Origin: Atriophallophorus winterbourni
Lineage: Eukaryota > Platyhelminthes > Trematoda > Plagiorchiida > Microphallidae
DNA length: 64,000 bases
Direction: 5' to 3'
Assembly: GCA_013407085.1 (NCBI GenBank)
Contig: JACCGJ010000551.1
Span: 1 to 64,000, forward strand
Shown here one piece after another: positions 42,701 through 47,075 of this stretch. The notes under the pieces were generated by a model, which searched no databases, was not told the origin of the DNA, and worked only from the letters and a program-made list of their open reading frames with translations. Made by a program: the position numbers and the translations under genes. Position 1 is the first letter of the stretch; each line of letters starts with the position of its first letter.

Positions 42701-45496
42701 GAATTAATCGTGTGTAACACTTGCTTGGATAGACGTGTTTGATTTGATGATTTTAATGTGCCATGGTTGTATGGCCGTTAAGCGCTCGGCGTATGTTACC
42801 AGTGTAATGGTATCCATCAGGAAGATGCTGATCTGTTAACTCAATTTATTCGCCTCCTTCTCACGAGAGTGTGGGCTACATCATGGTAGTCTTCCAACGA
42901 GGCTTTTATGAATTTCAACGAGCATCTCAGGTTTAGTCAGCAGCAGTTGTAGTTTATTGTAGAGCTTTAATTTCCTCTTCTCAAAGCGTTTTCTGAAATC
43001 TCGTGTGCACCTGGAGGTTCAAAGACTGGCATTCGCCCGATTGTTTGCTTGCCGAGCGGAACAATTCCGGCTGTCTGAGTGCTGTAAAACGATCCGAACT
43101 GTTATCTGCTTGATTCCATCTTTTCTGTCGACCGTCCTTCACTTGTAGTAGTTAGTTTATGCTTTAATTCAATGCGGGTGGTCATTACCCCCTCAGCCCA
43201 ACCCAGAATTGTTGATCCTTTCTCGCTCTTCAGAGCCCAACTTCCAAACCCAATCTCGCCAAACTGCTCCAGGATGCCCTGAAGCGACACCAAGAGTTCA
43301 CACAAGAAACGCTCGCCGGTCAAGGCTTTGATCGTCATTTACTGGGGCTTCGTCTTTTGGCACATTCGCTGTCTCAAAATGCTCCGGACTCTGCGAATGC
43401 TTCCACGCAAATCCTGTTCACGGATCCAACCTACGCTGTCGCCAGCACGTATCGTCTGTCCACCAGTCAGGTAGGCGCCTTTCGTTTTCCCGTTTTATTA
43501 CCTCGGTTCGTTTCCATGGTGTTTTCTGGCTTATTTACTGGGTACAGTCGCTAGATATGTGGCATCTGGGCGCTCTTTTATACGGTGTATTTTTTCGGTG
43601 ATTAGTGAAACCAGGTGCATAGATACCGCCGAATACTGCACATCACTGTCGGCACTACGGGAGAGATTGTTTTCTCTCGAATCGGGCTGTTTAGCTATTT
43701 GAAACGCTACTGAGCATGAACTCGTCTATAAAATGCCGCCTTATGGTGCGCGTCTCAAATAGCCTCTGACAACCAAGTCCAGATTCAGGCCGGGCTCCCC
43801 GAGCCCGGCGGAACTGCTTCTACTAACAGGAGAAGGGGCGAGTGACTGGCTCCCGAAAACCAGTTTGCTTCGGGCAGATGGAGCTCGTTAGCCTGGGAGG
43901 GCATTTCATCTAAGGGAAGGAAAACCCTAATTTTAAACCTCCGCTGCCTTGCGGGATACCCGATCGCTGGAAAGGCTTCGGGAGAAAACCCTGAGGAAAA
44001 ACCTGGAACAGAGTCTTGTAGACCACCTCTTTCTGTCAACTCCCTGCTGCCTTGCAGGTCGCACTTGGTTGTGCAGAGGCTAGAGTAGCTGACTCGAACA
44101 AACGCCGAGTGGTGCTGGGGACGCCCAAGAATCTTCATTTGAAGCCAACTCATCCTCCACGAGGAGATTGTCGCACAAAATAAAGTAACGTAAGCTCTTG
44201 TGATGTACATCCATGGCCGACATCAACCGAAGGAAGTCAAAAACAACAATTTTGTTTCAGTGAAAGCTCCGATACGAATGGAAGTCGTGCTGTGATGAAT
44301 CTGTCGCTCGGCATGAGTGTATCTTATTCGCTGGCATCGAATGACGAGTTCTGGCGTTGGGAATTCATTCGAATTCAACATCAGCGCCAGATCATCAGTC
44401 CAATCATGTGTGTGTGTGTAAATCACAATTCTGGATTCGGGAAAAGTTCCGCACATCAGACGCTCCACATGGGCTTTGATCCTGTCAGGTTACCAGGGCC
44501 TAGACAGATATAAAAATAACAATCATAGTAAGAATCCATCTAGTTTCCGCATTCCGCTCACTAGCCGCGGTGAAATCAAATTCGTACGTTGTTAGCTACA
44601 CAGTACAGCACGGATGGGCAATCATGCAGTACTTTGTGCTGTGCTGCTAACACCGTGCTAAATTGATTGGCCAACGGTAGTGAGCTGCATGCTGAAACAC
44701 GCTGGAGTCTCACCACCATCTGTATTCTCTATTTCTCAAATCTGTCAACGCCTGGGCAACCTGACATTATATTAGCCCACATGCAGTCTCTGGCTGTGCG
44801 GCACTTTGACTGGATCAGGATGGGCTTTCATACCAAGCAACTGTTAAACCATTTTTCTACTAAGAATCAGTGTTCAAATATATAACCAGAAAGTAATTCT
44901 CGGTCAAGCGCTAAAGACGTTGAGAGTTGACCACAACACATCCTCCGCAACCGATTTCCGTCCGTCTGTCGTCATCAGGTGGCGAGGGTGAGTATGTATG
45001 TATGTGTGTATAAAGACCCAAGCCTGATCCTGGCAAAGTGCCGTACAGTCACAAACTGCACGTGGGCTTATATATTGTCAGGTTGCCCAGGCCTAGACAG
45101 ATATGAGAAATGTTAGTGAGACTTCAGCCTGTTTCAGCATGCAGCTCACTACCCGTGGCCAATCCATTTAGCACGGTGTTAGCCGCACAGCGTAGAAGTG
45201 CTGTGTACGATTGCACATCCGTGCAGGCGACTGTGCGATTCCGTTCTAAACGTATTCCTCACACTCCGCTGTCTCTACTCCCCCAGGTACGCAGCCCAAA
45301 CGATTGCGCCGTGGTGTTCGGTCCGGTCATCCCTCAGGGTTACGGTGTGTGTTACAACATCCACCACGATTCCATTCAAATTACCGCCACTTCATTCCGC
45401 GAATCGGTGGAATCCGGCACTCCTGAGGATCTGCTCAATCAGCTGTCACGGGCGATGCTGGACATGAAAGAATTGTTGCAATCCACCGAGGTCTGA
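15538..45496 (+). CDS. CRAT: Carnitine O-acetyltransferase, 10 recognised coding exons
   Basis: The gene reversibly transfers acetyl groups between CoA and carnitine, in mitochondria and/or peroxisomes. Ten exons join with consistent phases into 630 codons: 15538-15738, 15779-15862, 18251-18406, 21086-21277, 24660-24840, 31907-32327, 39236-39332, 40892-41005, 43234-43470 and 45287-45496. That is close to vertebrate CRAT length (~626). Diagnostic features: catalytic His in GANFEHTATDAG (about residue 352), NSGNRWFDKSVQF, CoA-site region IKQLKASPDAF, TYESGSLRRFFLGRTD, GFDRHLLGLR and the carnitine-binding STS in YRLSTSQ. The N-terminus (MSAVRVGRFHLIAKRF) is basic and amphipathic, suiting a mitochondrial signal; the C-terminus ESTEV-like tail (QSTEV) lacks a PTS1. 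About 15 residues expected between exons 8 and 9 were not found, so a micro-exon may be missing from this model. Introns after exon 2 are stuffed with repeats. Confidence 0.93.
15779..15862 (+). CDS. CRAT: CRAT exon 2
   Basis: 28 codons (IALQFMTSPE ... RAKLEENW) between CGTTCAG and GTAAGC, phase 0 at both ends. The block corresponds to vertebrate ...LERRARKTENW. The preceding intron (15739-15778) is only 40 bp. Confidence 0.92.
16622..16785 (-). repeat. SINE-like repeat, strongly decayed
   Basis: It keeps fragments of the consensus (AGACTGCACGCGG, CGTGCAGCTCACAACCGTGG) with a lost tail end. Confidence 0.5.
16848..17091 (-). repeat. SINE-like repeat copy
   Basis: A full-length copy, from the tail (GGTAT)n at 16848 to GATTGCACATCC near 17091. 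It is followed after 36 bp by an opposite-strand copy. Confidence 0.85.
17127..17370 (+). repeat. SINE-like repeat copy, inverted partner
   Basis: A full-length copy ending GCTTGTGCTTTCATACATCA. With 16848-17091 it would form a long intronic hairpin. Confidence 0.85.
17780..17985 (+). repeat. RTE-B 3' tail interrupted by a partial SINE-like repeat
   Basis: 17780-17825 matches the 3' end seen at 38960-39030 (TTGCTTATCTGCTTC, GCACTTTGTCTGGC). A SINE 3' half (about 17835-17942) is inserted, and the RTE tail with (GAT)n resumes at about 17950. Confidence 0.6.
18251..18406 (+). CDS. CRAT: CRAT exon 3
   Basis: 52 codons (LFDWWLDSYLTNRAPVVVHS ... RGVLNFK) between TTTACAG and GTGAGTC, phase 0. The WWL...Y...R.PVVV.S.PG pattern is a family signature. 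Confidence 0.93.
18485..18668 (-). repeat. SINE-like repeat, head truncated
   Basis: It starts just after exon 3 with GGTATGAAAGCACAAGCC and ends within the central hairpin region. Confidence 0.8.
19270..19455 (+). repeat. SINE-like repeat, internally deleted
   Basis: The head GGATGTGCAATCGTGCAG and the central hairpin are present; the 3' third is shortened. A weaker relative follows at about 19638-19765. Confidence 0.7.
20375..20985 (-). repeat. Decayed SINE-like sequence joined to a 450-bp dispersed repeat
   Basis: 20375-20513 is a worn plus-strand SINE copy. 20530-20985 is the inverse of the repeat at 26340-26895 and 43725-44190. Shared words (plus strand here) include CCAGCACCACTCGG, GTGACCTGCAAG and GGGGAGCCACTCGTGCAG. 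Confidence 0.7.
21086..21277 (+). CDS. CRAT: CRAT exon 4
   Basis: 64 codons between CACACAG and GTAAGC, phase 0. MCMAQFYALLCNCRIPGAPT matches the family block LCM.QY..L...CR.PG. The antisense open frames across this exon are shadows. Confidence 0.92.
21374..21616 (+). repeat. SINE-like repeat, best full-length representative
   Basis: About 240 bp. The head GGATGTGCAATCGTGCAG is followed by GGCTAACACCGTGCTAAA and TTGGCCAC. Next comes a strong hairpin whose arms GGTAGTGAG and CTCACTACC are perfect 9-mers in most copies, around a ~24-nt loop. The region GCCTGGGCAACCTGACAG and CCCACGTGCAGTCTCTG follows, then GGATCAGGCTTGTGC and a (CATAC)n tail. I see no convincing tRNA A and B boxes. Variable short tandem tails ((CATAC)n, (CATA)n, (ATTC)n) suggest mobilisation by an RTE- or CR1-like RT. 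Open frames inside copies differ between copies and are not genes. About 30 copies lie in this window, both strands. Confidence 0.85.
21880..22570 (+). pseudogene. Penelope-like element 3' part with GIY-YIG domain
   Basis: The plus strand near 21950-22060 reads KTPSGCATNSVYKINCKGFS and then GVYIGQTSRELSK. This is the GIY-YIG nuclease typical of Penelope-like elements; the YIG is intact. The downstream frame is broken. At 22515-22555 the terminal block ACACCCTTGGTCTAACGAAG recurs, as at 35805 and 57945. No RT part precedes it here. Confidence 0.75.
22578..22813 (-). repeat. SINE-like repeat copy
   Basis: A full-length copy with a (TGTA)-type tail at 22570-22585, ending GCACATCCGTGC at 22813. 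It abuts the Penelope-like 3' end. Confidence 0.8.
23268..23505 (+). repeat. Single hammerhead satellite unit inserted in an RT fragment
   Basis: One unit of the 1-5957 satellite (about 238 bp), about 75-80% like the array by eye. It runs from ATCCATAAGCGCCTTGAG round to GAGCAACACATCACTTT. Both ends meet RT-coding sequence and share the trinucleotide ACT, a possible short target duplication. Confidence 0.85.
23423..23480 (+). ncRNA. Hammerhead ribozyme in the solo unit
   Basis: CUUAC (23423-23427), CCAC, canonical core CUGAUGA (23437-23443), stem II C(U)GC-AAACA-GCC (weak), GAA, ACCGGU, A, GUGG, then GUGUAA closing stem I. Unlike the array it has U at core position 7, but stem II is poorer. 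The fold is plausible; activity is unknown. Confidence 0.55.
23575..23900 (+). pseudogene. CR1-like RT palm, inverted relative to its C-terminus
   Basis: The plus strand reads LQYTVVNDK, LFSIYISDLPYNPSAC and TIKYADDLPV (YADD box), matching 50,740-50,900 of the intact copy. It meets the minus-strand C-terminus at about 23580, head to head. This is an inversion pattern typical of twin-primed insertions. Confidence 0.75.
23938..24295 (+). repeat. Two partial SINE-like copies around an RTE-B scrap
   Basis: SINE 3' halves lie at about 23938-24067 and 24186-24293 (the latter with a (CATAC)n tail). Between them 24070-24150 resembles the RTE-B tail (CACTTTGTCTAGCCCC, TTCATGATG). Confidence 0.65.
24660..24840 (+). 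CDS. CRAT: CRAT exon 5
   Basis: 181 bp between TTTTGCAG and GTAAGTT, ending in phase 1. It encodes IFRMEFSDP ... PVGLLTSLPRDEWAHVHRLL, matching the vertebrate V-G-I-L-T-S ... W-A-K-A-Y block. Confidence 0.92.
25148..25357 (-). repeat. SINE-like repeat copy
   Basis: A nearly complete copy with a deletion in the hairpin arm near 25262. Confidence 0.75.
25524..25755 (-). repeat. SINE-like repeat copy
   Basis: A full-length copy from GATATGAAAGCACAAGCC to GCACATCCGTGC. Confidence 0.85.
25756..26339. other. Intron 5 sequence, nothing recognised
   Basis: Short overlapping open frames occur on both strands, but none resembles a known family. Confidence 0.4.
26340..26895 (+). repeat. 450-550-bp dispersed repeat, probable retroelement 5' region
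   Basis: A plus-strand open frame of about 100 codons (APENQFASGRWSSLAWEGIS ... KRRVVLGTPL) is shared with 43785-44175 and its downstream copy. The inverse is at 20530-20985. Conservation of the same frame start in separate copies suggests it was once coding, possibly the 5' part of an RTE-like element. The product is not recognised. Confidence 0.6.
26965..27062 (-). repeat. SINE-like repeat, 3' part
   Basis: GTATGAAATCACAAACTTAG through CCTAGACAG; the head is missing. Confidence 0.6.
27290..27385 (+). repeat. SINE-like repeat, 3' part
   Basis: GTCTAGGCCTGGGCAACCTG through GCTTGTGCTTTCATAC. It is 5' truncated. Confidence 0.65.
27540..28556 (+). mobile_element. RTE-A non-LTR element, 5'-truncated, C-terminal frame intact
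   Basis: An open frame from about 27550 to the TAA near 28251 encodes the C-terminal part of an RTE-type RT protein. Words in order are VDRFTYLGSCINNSASLDNE, VRAVLLYGCETWTLRKEHIQ, VFDNRCLRSILGVSCYNRMR, HRLRWLGHVLRMPDHRLPKQ and WRSCTKHLLGVFA. A ~300-bp 3' UTR follows (CAAGCGGAGTGACGAG ... GTACGTGCTACCGGTG), ending in (GAT)n at about 28550. The frame lacks the RT palm and the endonuclease, so it is a truncated insertion. The absence of stops over ~220 codons suggests recent arrival. Relatives: 30118, 34262, 40005, 42110 and 42740. Confidence 0.88.
28561..28840 (-). mobile_element. RTE-A 3' UTR, antisense
   Basis: The minus strand repeats the 3'-UTR order of 28251-28500 (CAAGCGGAGTGGCG, GAAAGCCGCAAGGAAGCTG, CTCTACTCGTTCAC). 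It abuts the plus-strand copy tail to tail. Confidence 0.75.
28841..29140 (+). repeat. Dispersed GC-rich repeat, possible RTE 5' region
   Basis: The stretch CTCGGGGTGGGACCCCCTA and CTACTTCGGTGTAGGCAACC is repeated in shorter form at 38150-38215 (GGTGGGGCCCCCTACTTCGG). It contains TAGGGGGTCCCACC-like palindromic sequence. No protein is recognised. Confidence 0.45.
29238..29265. repeat. (TAA)n microsatellite
   Basis: A run of ATAATAATAATAATA. Confidence 0.85.
29263..29645 (-). pseudogene. RTE-type RT N-terminal fragment
   Basis: The minus strand reads SVKRIKAAGADGLTSVLFKD, a stop, then TIPQWWVESIMVPIFKKDVR and GIRLTPVITWLLASV, the classic fingers region of RTE/Jockey RTs. It ends in the (TAA)n run. 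One stop and several substitutions show decay. Confidence 0.8.
29706..29889 (-). repeat. SINE-like repeat, head truncated
   Basis: GGTATGAAAGCACAAGCCTG through the hairpin arm CTCACTACC and GCCAATCAA. Confidence 0.8.
30118..30585 (+). mobile_element. RTE-A 3' fragment
   Basis: It begins inside the C-terminal frame (LSKVGAARLSDWCPRDQ) and runs through WRPCTKHLLGVFA and the 3' UTR to (GAT)n. About 95% like 28110-28556 by eye. Confidence 0.85.
30586..31019. other. Intron 5 sequence, nothing recognised
   Basis: It is rich in scattered GATGATG-like triplets. No gene or known repeat was recognised. Confidence 0.4.
31020..31258 (-). repeat. SINE-like repeat copy
   Basis: Full length, with a three-unit (GGTAT)n tail at 31020-31034. 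Confidence 0.85.
31907..32327 (+). CDS. CRAT: CRAT exon 6 with catalytic histidine
   Basis: 421 bp between AAAACAG and GTAAGTG, the largest exon. It encodes SLFVLCLDEF, LHGNLINSGNRWFDKSVQF, GSVGANFEHTATDAGALV (the His is the general base) and CPRELSWHVGPELETELRRA. The exon enters in phase 1 and leaves in phase 2. Confidence 0.94.
32349..32551 (+). repeat. SINE-like repeat copy 20 bp after exon 6
   Basis: It starts at GTGGCTAACCTGGTGC, just downstream of the exon 6 donor, and ends in (CATAC)n. Confidence 0.8.
32700..33240 (-). pseudogene. RTE-B C-terminal fragment
   Basis: The minus strand reads SDRSWEKRSGGQSMTWRVGM, KKLTVALDSVG, LGGVQKLHLIVGWKPYAIWL and QTEVSG, then AT-rich 3' sequence. It matches 38590-38900 on the plus strand. 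It is a decayed 3' fragment. Confidence 0.78.
33307..33531 (-). repeat. SINE-like repeat copy
   Basis: It has a (GGTAT)n tail of four units. The head is slightly truncated. Confidence 0.85.
33532..33762. other. Intron 6 sequence, nothing recognised
   Basis: No match to the repeats in this window. Confidence 0.35.
33763..33870 (+). repeat. SINE-like repeat, 3' half
   Basis: GTCTAGGCCTGGGCAACCTG through CATACCATACATAC. Confidence 0.75.
34018..34075 (+). repeat. Short repeat shared with 46196
   Basis: TTGGCCTCCATCGGTCGAT followed by GGAGTCTGAATGTACATC. A close match is at 46196-46245 (TTGGCCTCCTTCGGTCGAT). Identity unknown. Confidence 0.4.
34262..34840 (+). mobile_element. RTE-A 3' fragment, internally deleted
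   Basis: It covers RTDALRNKLFDSNVDIEKQI through the 3' UTR to (GAT)n. Deletions near 34435 and 34480 break the frame. Confidence 0.8.
34970..35160 (+). repeat. SINE-like repeat with tetranucleotide tail
   Basis: A diverged copy ending GTGATTTCATACATACATAC. Its tail passes into the long (CATA)n run, so the tail may have seeded the microsatellite. Confidence 0.7.
35150..35275. repeat. (CATA)n microsatellite
   Basis: About 120 bp of CATACATACATA with a few interruptions. Confidence 0.95.
35276..35520 (+). pseudogene. RTE-C fragment, C-terminal domain
   Basis: NALLYGSETWTTHARHKWKL, FHLRSIRRILNISWMDRVTN and FTLLRQRRLRWLGHAYR, typical of RTE-like post-palm sequence. It differs from RTE-A and RTE-B. 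Confidence 0.8.
35795..35935 (+). mobile_element. Penelope-like element 3' terminus
   Basis: CACCCTTGGTCTGACGAAGC followed by TTCTGTGTCAGAAGTGAAAC and GTTACCCAAAACT. The same terminal order recurs at 22515, 40640 and 57945. Only the 3' end is present. Confidence 0.5.
36300..36500 (+). pseudogene. RTE-C extreme C-terminus
   Basis: In broken frames: HVYRMGNGCVPCGGLKSGSP, then KRDVKALHIDPTSGEELVLK and RSHWRHCV. The K-R-D-x-K-A-L...W pattern is the usual end of this RT type. An inverted relative is at 37370-37570. Confidence 0.65.
36501..36725. other. Intron 6 sequence, nothing recognised
   Basis: No repeat or coding signal seen. Confidence 0.35.
36726..36910 (+). repeat. SINE-like repeat, head truncated
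   Basis: From TTGATTTGCCAGAGGTAG through GCTTGTGCTTTCATACC. Confidence 0.85.
37370..37570 (-). pseudogene. RTE-C extreme C-terminus, antisense
   Basis: The minus strand reads KRDRKALRTDPTSWKELVLN and RFVWSHP, matching 36400-36490. Confidence 0.6.
37571..38000. other. Intron 6 sequence, nothing recognised
   Basis: No family recognised. Confidence 0.35.
38003..38090 (-). repeat. SINE-like repeat, 3' part
   Basis: GTATGTATGAGATCACAAGC through GAGATACTGTC, with a (GTAT)n tail. Confidence 0.65.
38330..39060 (+). mobile_element. RTE-B non-LTR element, 5'-truncated
   Basis: In two frames: RVYNAVVRATLLYGCE, DTRCLRRITRIRWQHRVTN, LARLRWLGHVLRMPTHRLRY, KRSGGQSM (a stop), KKLTVALGSVG, and LGGVQKLHLIVGWKHYEIWL. 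An AT-rich 3' UTR with TTGCGCATTTGCTTTTGC follows and ends in (GAT)n near 39050. Frameshifts show it is dead. Confidence 0.82.
39236..39332 (+). CDS. CRAT: CRAT exon 7
   Basis: 97 bp between CTCTGTAG and GTGAGTC, completing the split codon from exon 6. It encodes VEIRYTRFREFGSNAIKQLK and then ASPDAFVQ; the K..K.SPD pattern belongs to the CoA site. Confidence 0.9.
39394..39452 (+). repeat. SINE-like repeat head
   Basis: Only the first ~58 bp (CGGATGTGCAATCGTGCAAT through CATGCTAAATTGAT), starting about 60 bp after exon 7. Confidence 0.65.
39747..39870 (-). repeat. SINE-like repeat, central part
   Basis: CAGGCAAAGTACCGCGCAGC through ACAGTGAGATTTCAG. Confidence 0.65.
40005..40450 (+). mobile_element. 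RTE-A 3' fragment split by a SINE piece
   Basis: 40005-40135 and 40215-40450 together follow the RTE-A C-terminus and 3' UTR. Between them lies a minus-strand SINE 3' part with a (GAAT)n tail (40141-40215), showing the SINE arrived later. Confidence 0.7.
40457..40735 (+). repeat. SINE-like copy joined to a Penelope-like 3' terminus
   Basis: 40457-40641 is a SINE cut after CAGTCTCTGAC. From 40641, CCAAAACTGCTCTAACAGAT through CGATCGGTCCCAAC matches 35855-35930. The 3' tail of the SINE is missing at the junction. Confidence 0.65.
40892..41005 (+). CDS. CRAT: CRAT exon 8
   Basis: 38 codons between CTCGCAG and GTGAGC: VALQLAYARL, PPPTYESGSLRRFFLGRTDH and HSF. It matches the vertebrate M-A-L-Q-L-A-Y ... 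T-Y-E-S-A-S-L-R block. The vertebrate I-R-S after G-R-T-D-T is not conserved here. Confidence 0.9.
41447..41488 (-). ncRNA. Hammerhead ribozyme, family 2
   Basis: Minus strand: CCCUAC (41488-41483), core CUGGUGA (one change, A to G at position 6), stem II GUGC-AAACA-GCAC (perfect 4 bp), GAA, ACCGGU, C, GUAGGG. GUAGGG pairs fully with CCCUAC as stem I. The core change would probably harm cleavage in this copy. Confidence 0.6.
41726..41755 (+). ncRNA. Hammerhead ribozyme core, inverted family 2 unit
   Basis: CUGAUAA (G8 changed to A), GUGC-AAACA-GCAC, GAA, ACCGGU, C. Stem I is poor (CCUAC versus AUGGGG). Probably inactive but clearly the same motif. Confidence 0.55.
41835..42008 (-). repeat. 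Decayed hammerhead satellite pieces
   Basis: The minus strand has TCGCTGAACAGAATCTTACT with ATCTCCACTTGATGACGTC (41890-41843) and CCTAATGA...CAGAAACCGGTCAA (42003-41967). Both follow the 1-5957 unit more closely than family 2. Confidence 0.6.
42110..42830 (+). mobile_element. RTE-A 3' UTR interrupted by an L2-like 3' end
   Basis: 42110-42200 and 42740-42830 are consecutive parts of the RTE-A 3' UTR (GTGTTTGATTC, GAAAGCCGTAAAGAAGCTC; then CCATGGTTGTATGGCCGTTA). Between them, 42200-42712 is the C-terminus and 3' end of the L2-like family seen at 51765. It contains YRRLRAYLILTFNILHTPNH in broken frames and a (TTGAA)n-type end. This is a nested insertion. Confidence 0.72.
43234..43470 (+). CDS. 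CRAT: CRAT exon 9
   Basis: 79 codons between CTCTTCAG and GTAGGCG, phase 0. It contains GQGFDRHLLGLRLLAHSL and ends in STYRLSTSQ, which carries the STS carnitine-binding motif. A near-identical copy lies at 61156-61392. Confidence 0.93.
43725..44190 (+). repeat. 450-bp dispersed repeat
   Basis: The plus strand has the frame APENQFASGRWSSLAWEGIS, as at 26534, but it is cut by a shift near 44040. It begins 255 bp after exon 9. Confidence 0.65.
44395..44835. repeat. Two SINE-like copies in inverted orientation
   Basis: 44395-44615 is a diverged minus-strand copy; 44608-44835 is a plus-strand copy. They meet head to head. Confidence 0.75.
44880..44990 (-). repeat. Diverged hammerhead satellite remnant
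   Basis: On the minus strand CUGAUGA (44978-44972) is followed by GAAA-UCGGUU. Then comes sequence related to the satellite's CAAGCGCCTTGAG...GACCAAGAATCAC (here AGCGCTTGACCGAGAATTAC). Stem II is not convincing. Confidence 0.45.
44995..45225 (-). repeat. SINE-like repeat copy before exon 10
   Basis: A full-length copy from (GTAT)n to GCACATCCGTGC, 62 bp upstream of exon 10. Confidence 0.85.
45287..45496 (+). CDS. CRAT: CRAT exon 10 (terminal)
   Basis: 70 codons including TGA at 45494-45496, preceded by CCCCCAG. It encodes NDCAVVFGPVIPQGYGVCYN and ends LSRAMLDMKELLQSTEV, the normal end of the family. Downstream 45497-45730 is AT-rich 3'-UTR-like sequence; AATACA near 45652 is a possible weak poly(A) signal. 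A copy lies at 63205-63414. Confidence 0.93.
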   Translation, partial: VRSPNDCAVVFGPVIPQGYGVCYNIHHDSIQITATSFRESVESGTPEDLLNQLSRAMLDMKELLQSTEV

Positions 45497-45742
45497 GACT
45501 TTCACCGACGTTGCTTGGCAACCGGAATGCCTTTGCTCAATTTCGCTAAAGCGATTCGTTTCTCTATACTGTTGATTGTATTTTATTATATATTTCTAAC
45601 TATTCGTTACGTCAATAGTTGTGTGATAATTCTTTGTGTTTAAATCGTTCAAATACATTTATTGATTTTACCATGATGCCCGCGCAGTTCAAATGAATGT
45701 GACGGGGTTATTTGTTAAGCACAGACTGACCAAGCGGTAGAT

Positions 45743-45965
45743 GATATGAAAGCACAAGCCTGATCCAGACAGTTATAGACTTCACGTGGGCTAAGATACT
45801 GTCCAGTTGCCCAGGCCTAGACAGATATGAGGGAGGAAATAGAAAAAGAAATGGTAGTGAGACTCCAGCCAGTTTCAACATGCAGCTTACTACTTGTGGC
45901 CAATCTATTTAGCACGGTGTTAGCCACACAACACAGAAGTGCTGCACGATTGCACCTTCGTGCAA
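45743..45965 (-). repeat. SINE-like repeat copy after CRAT
   Basis: GATATGAAAGCACAAGCC through TGCACCTTCGTGC, with a small deletion near 45770. Confidence 0.8.
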
Positions 45966-46111
45966 GTTGTGGACAAGTCGAATTCCAAGTACATCCTCAG
46001 TAAATTCAAAGTTCCAGCCTCACTTGCTCCCGTCTTTTCGTTTCCAATCTGAATCTGCTCGTTACACTTGATGCGTTTTGTAAACTTACTTTTGGTGCGC
46101 TTTGTCTTTAT

Positions 46112-46175
46112 ACGACCGGTTTCGTGCAGTTTGCACTCATCAGGTTAGGGACAGTATGATCGGGATCTGCTTGCC
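46112..46175 (-). ncRNA. Hammerhead ribozyme with a canonical core, truncated unit
   Basis: Minus strand: CUGAUGA (46143-46137), GUGC-AAACU-GCAC (46136-46124), GAA, ACCGGU (46120-46115), C, GUA. The core and stem II match the consensus exactly. Upstream on the same strand are GUUUCAAGGCAAGC and GAUC.AUACUGUCCCU, as in family 2. The stem I partner is lost beyond GUA because the unit is cut at about 46110. Confidence 0.65.
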
Positions 46176-46199
46176 TTGAAACTGTTGTTGTTGTTGTTG

Positions 46200-47075
46200 G
46201 CCTCCTTCGGTCGATGTCGACCATGAATATACGTCACAATCGCATGAATTTTCATGTTCTACAGCGGACCAACAACACTGCATCAGCAACTGCTGAAGCT
46301 TTGATCACGTTTTATTCATCTGTATTCAACCCGAGAGAGAAATGCAATAAACATCCCAAATCAAACCAATTCAACTACGGTTGCCAAATGAATGTCACGT
46401 CGAAACGCGGCCTTGAAAGGTTTATTTGATCTTAAATCTCGAAAGTCTCCTGGGGCCTACGGAATAAATCCTCAAATATTGAATCAATGTGCGAATTTAG
46501 TTTACAAACCACTCGCATACCTGTTCAAACAAACACTGGCAAACGGAGTGATTTCTACAAATTACACTGTAACCTGTGATTTCACAATTACTTGAGCACC
46601 TCACTGTTGACGATCTAATGGAACATTTTGAAAATAATCAGTTGCTTTCAATGAAACAGCAAGGATTTGGACGGAATTATTCCTGTTTATCTAATTTACT
46701 GATAACGCTGGATCAGTGAATAAAATACGTAGATAAGGGGCAAGAAATACACACGTGCTACCGATATATCTCAAAAGCTTTTGATCGTGTTGACCGTACC
46801 GTAATACCGAAGAAACTTTAAAGACTTGGCATCACCGGGCACTTGTTGAGTTGGCTAAATGACTACCTGAATAACTACCAGGTATGTGGCAATTTAATAA
46901 GTGGTTTCCGATTCATCGAAACGTATACTGGGAAACTGAGAATTCAGAGCGGTGTCCAGAGTCTCTACCGATGCATTCAACGTTTGTATGCCGAGCTCTA
47001 AGCTTGGAATCCAATCATCCAGGTTGCTTTGCTGTACACTTGATTGAGCAGCTAAATCTGCGTTTGGTCTAGTTC
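46200..47075 (+). pseudogene. Non-LTR RT, N-terminal and palm A region, decayed
   Basis: ALITFYSSVFNPRE, then LFDLKSRKSPGAYGINPQIL and YKPLAYLFKQTLANGVI. After several stops, SKAFDRVDRTVIPKKL (motif A) and LGITGHLLSWLNDYLNN follow. Many stops and a truncated end near 46880. Confidence 0.78.

Noticed and set aside
43015..43110. Possible extra CRAT exon upstream of exon 9 (AFARLFACRAEQF, KTIRT)
   Set aside because: No good donor site and no convincing match to the missing CRAT residues.
44260..44410. Frame starting MNLSLGMSVSYSLASNDEFW as an additional CRAT exon
   Set aside because: Vertebrate CRAT passes directly from the STS block to the DC..FGPV block, and exon 9 and 10 phases already fit.
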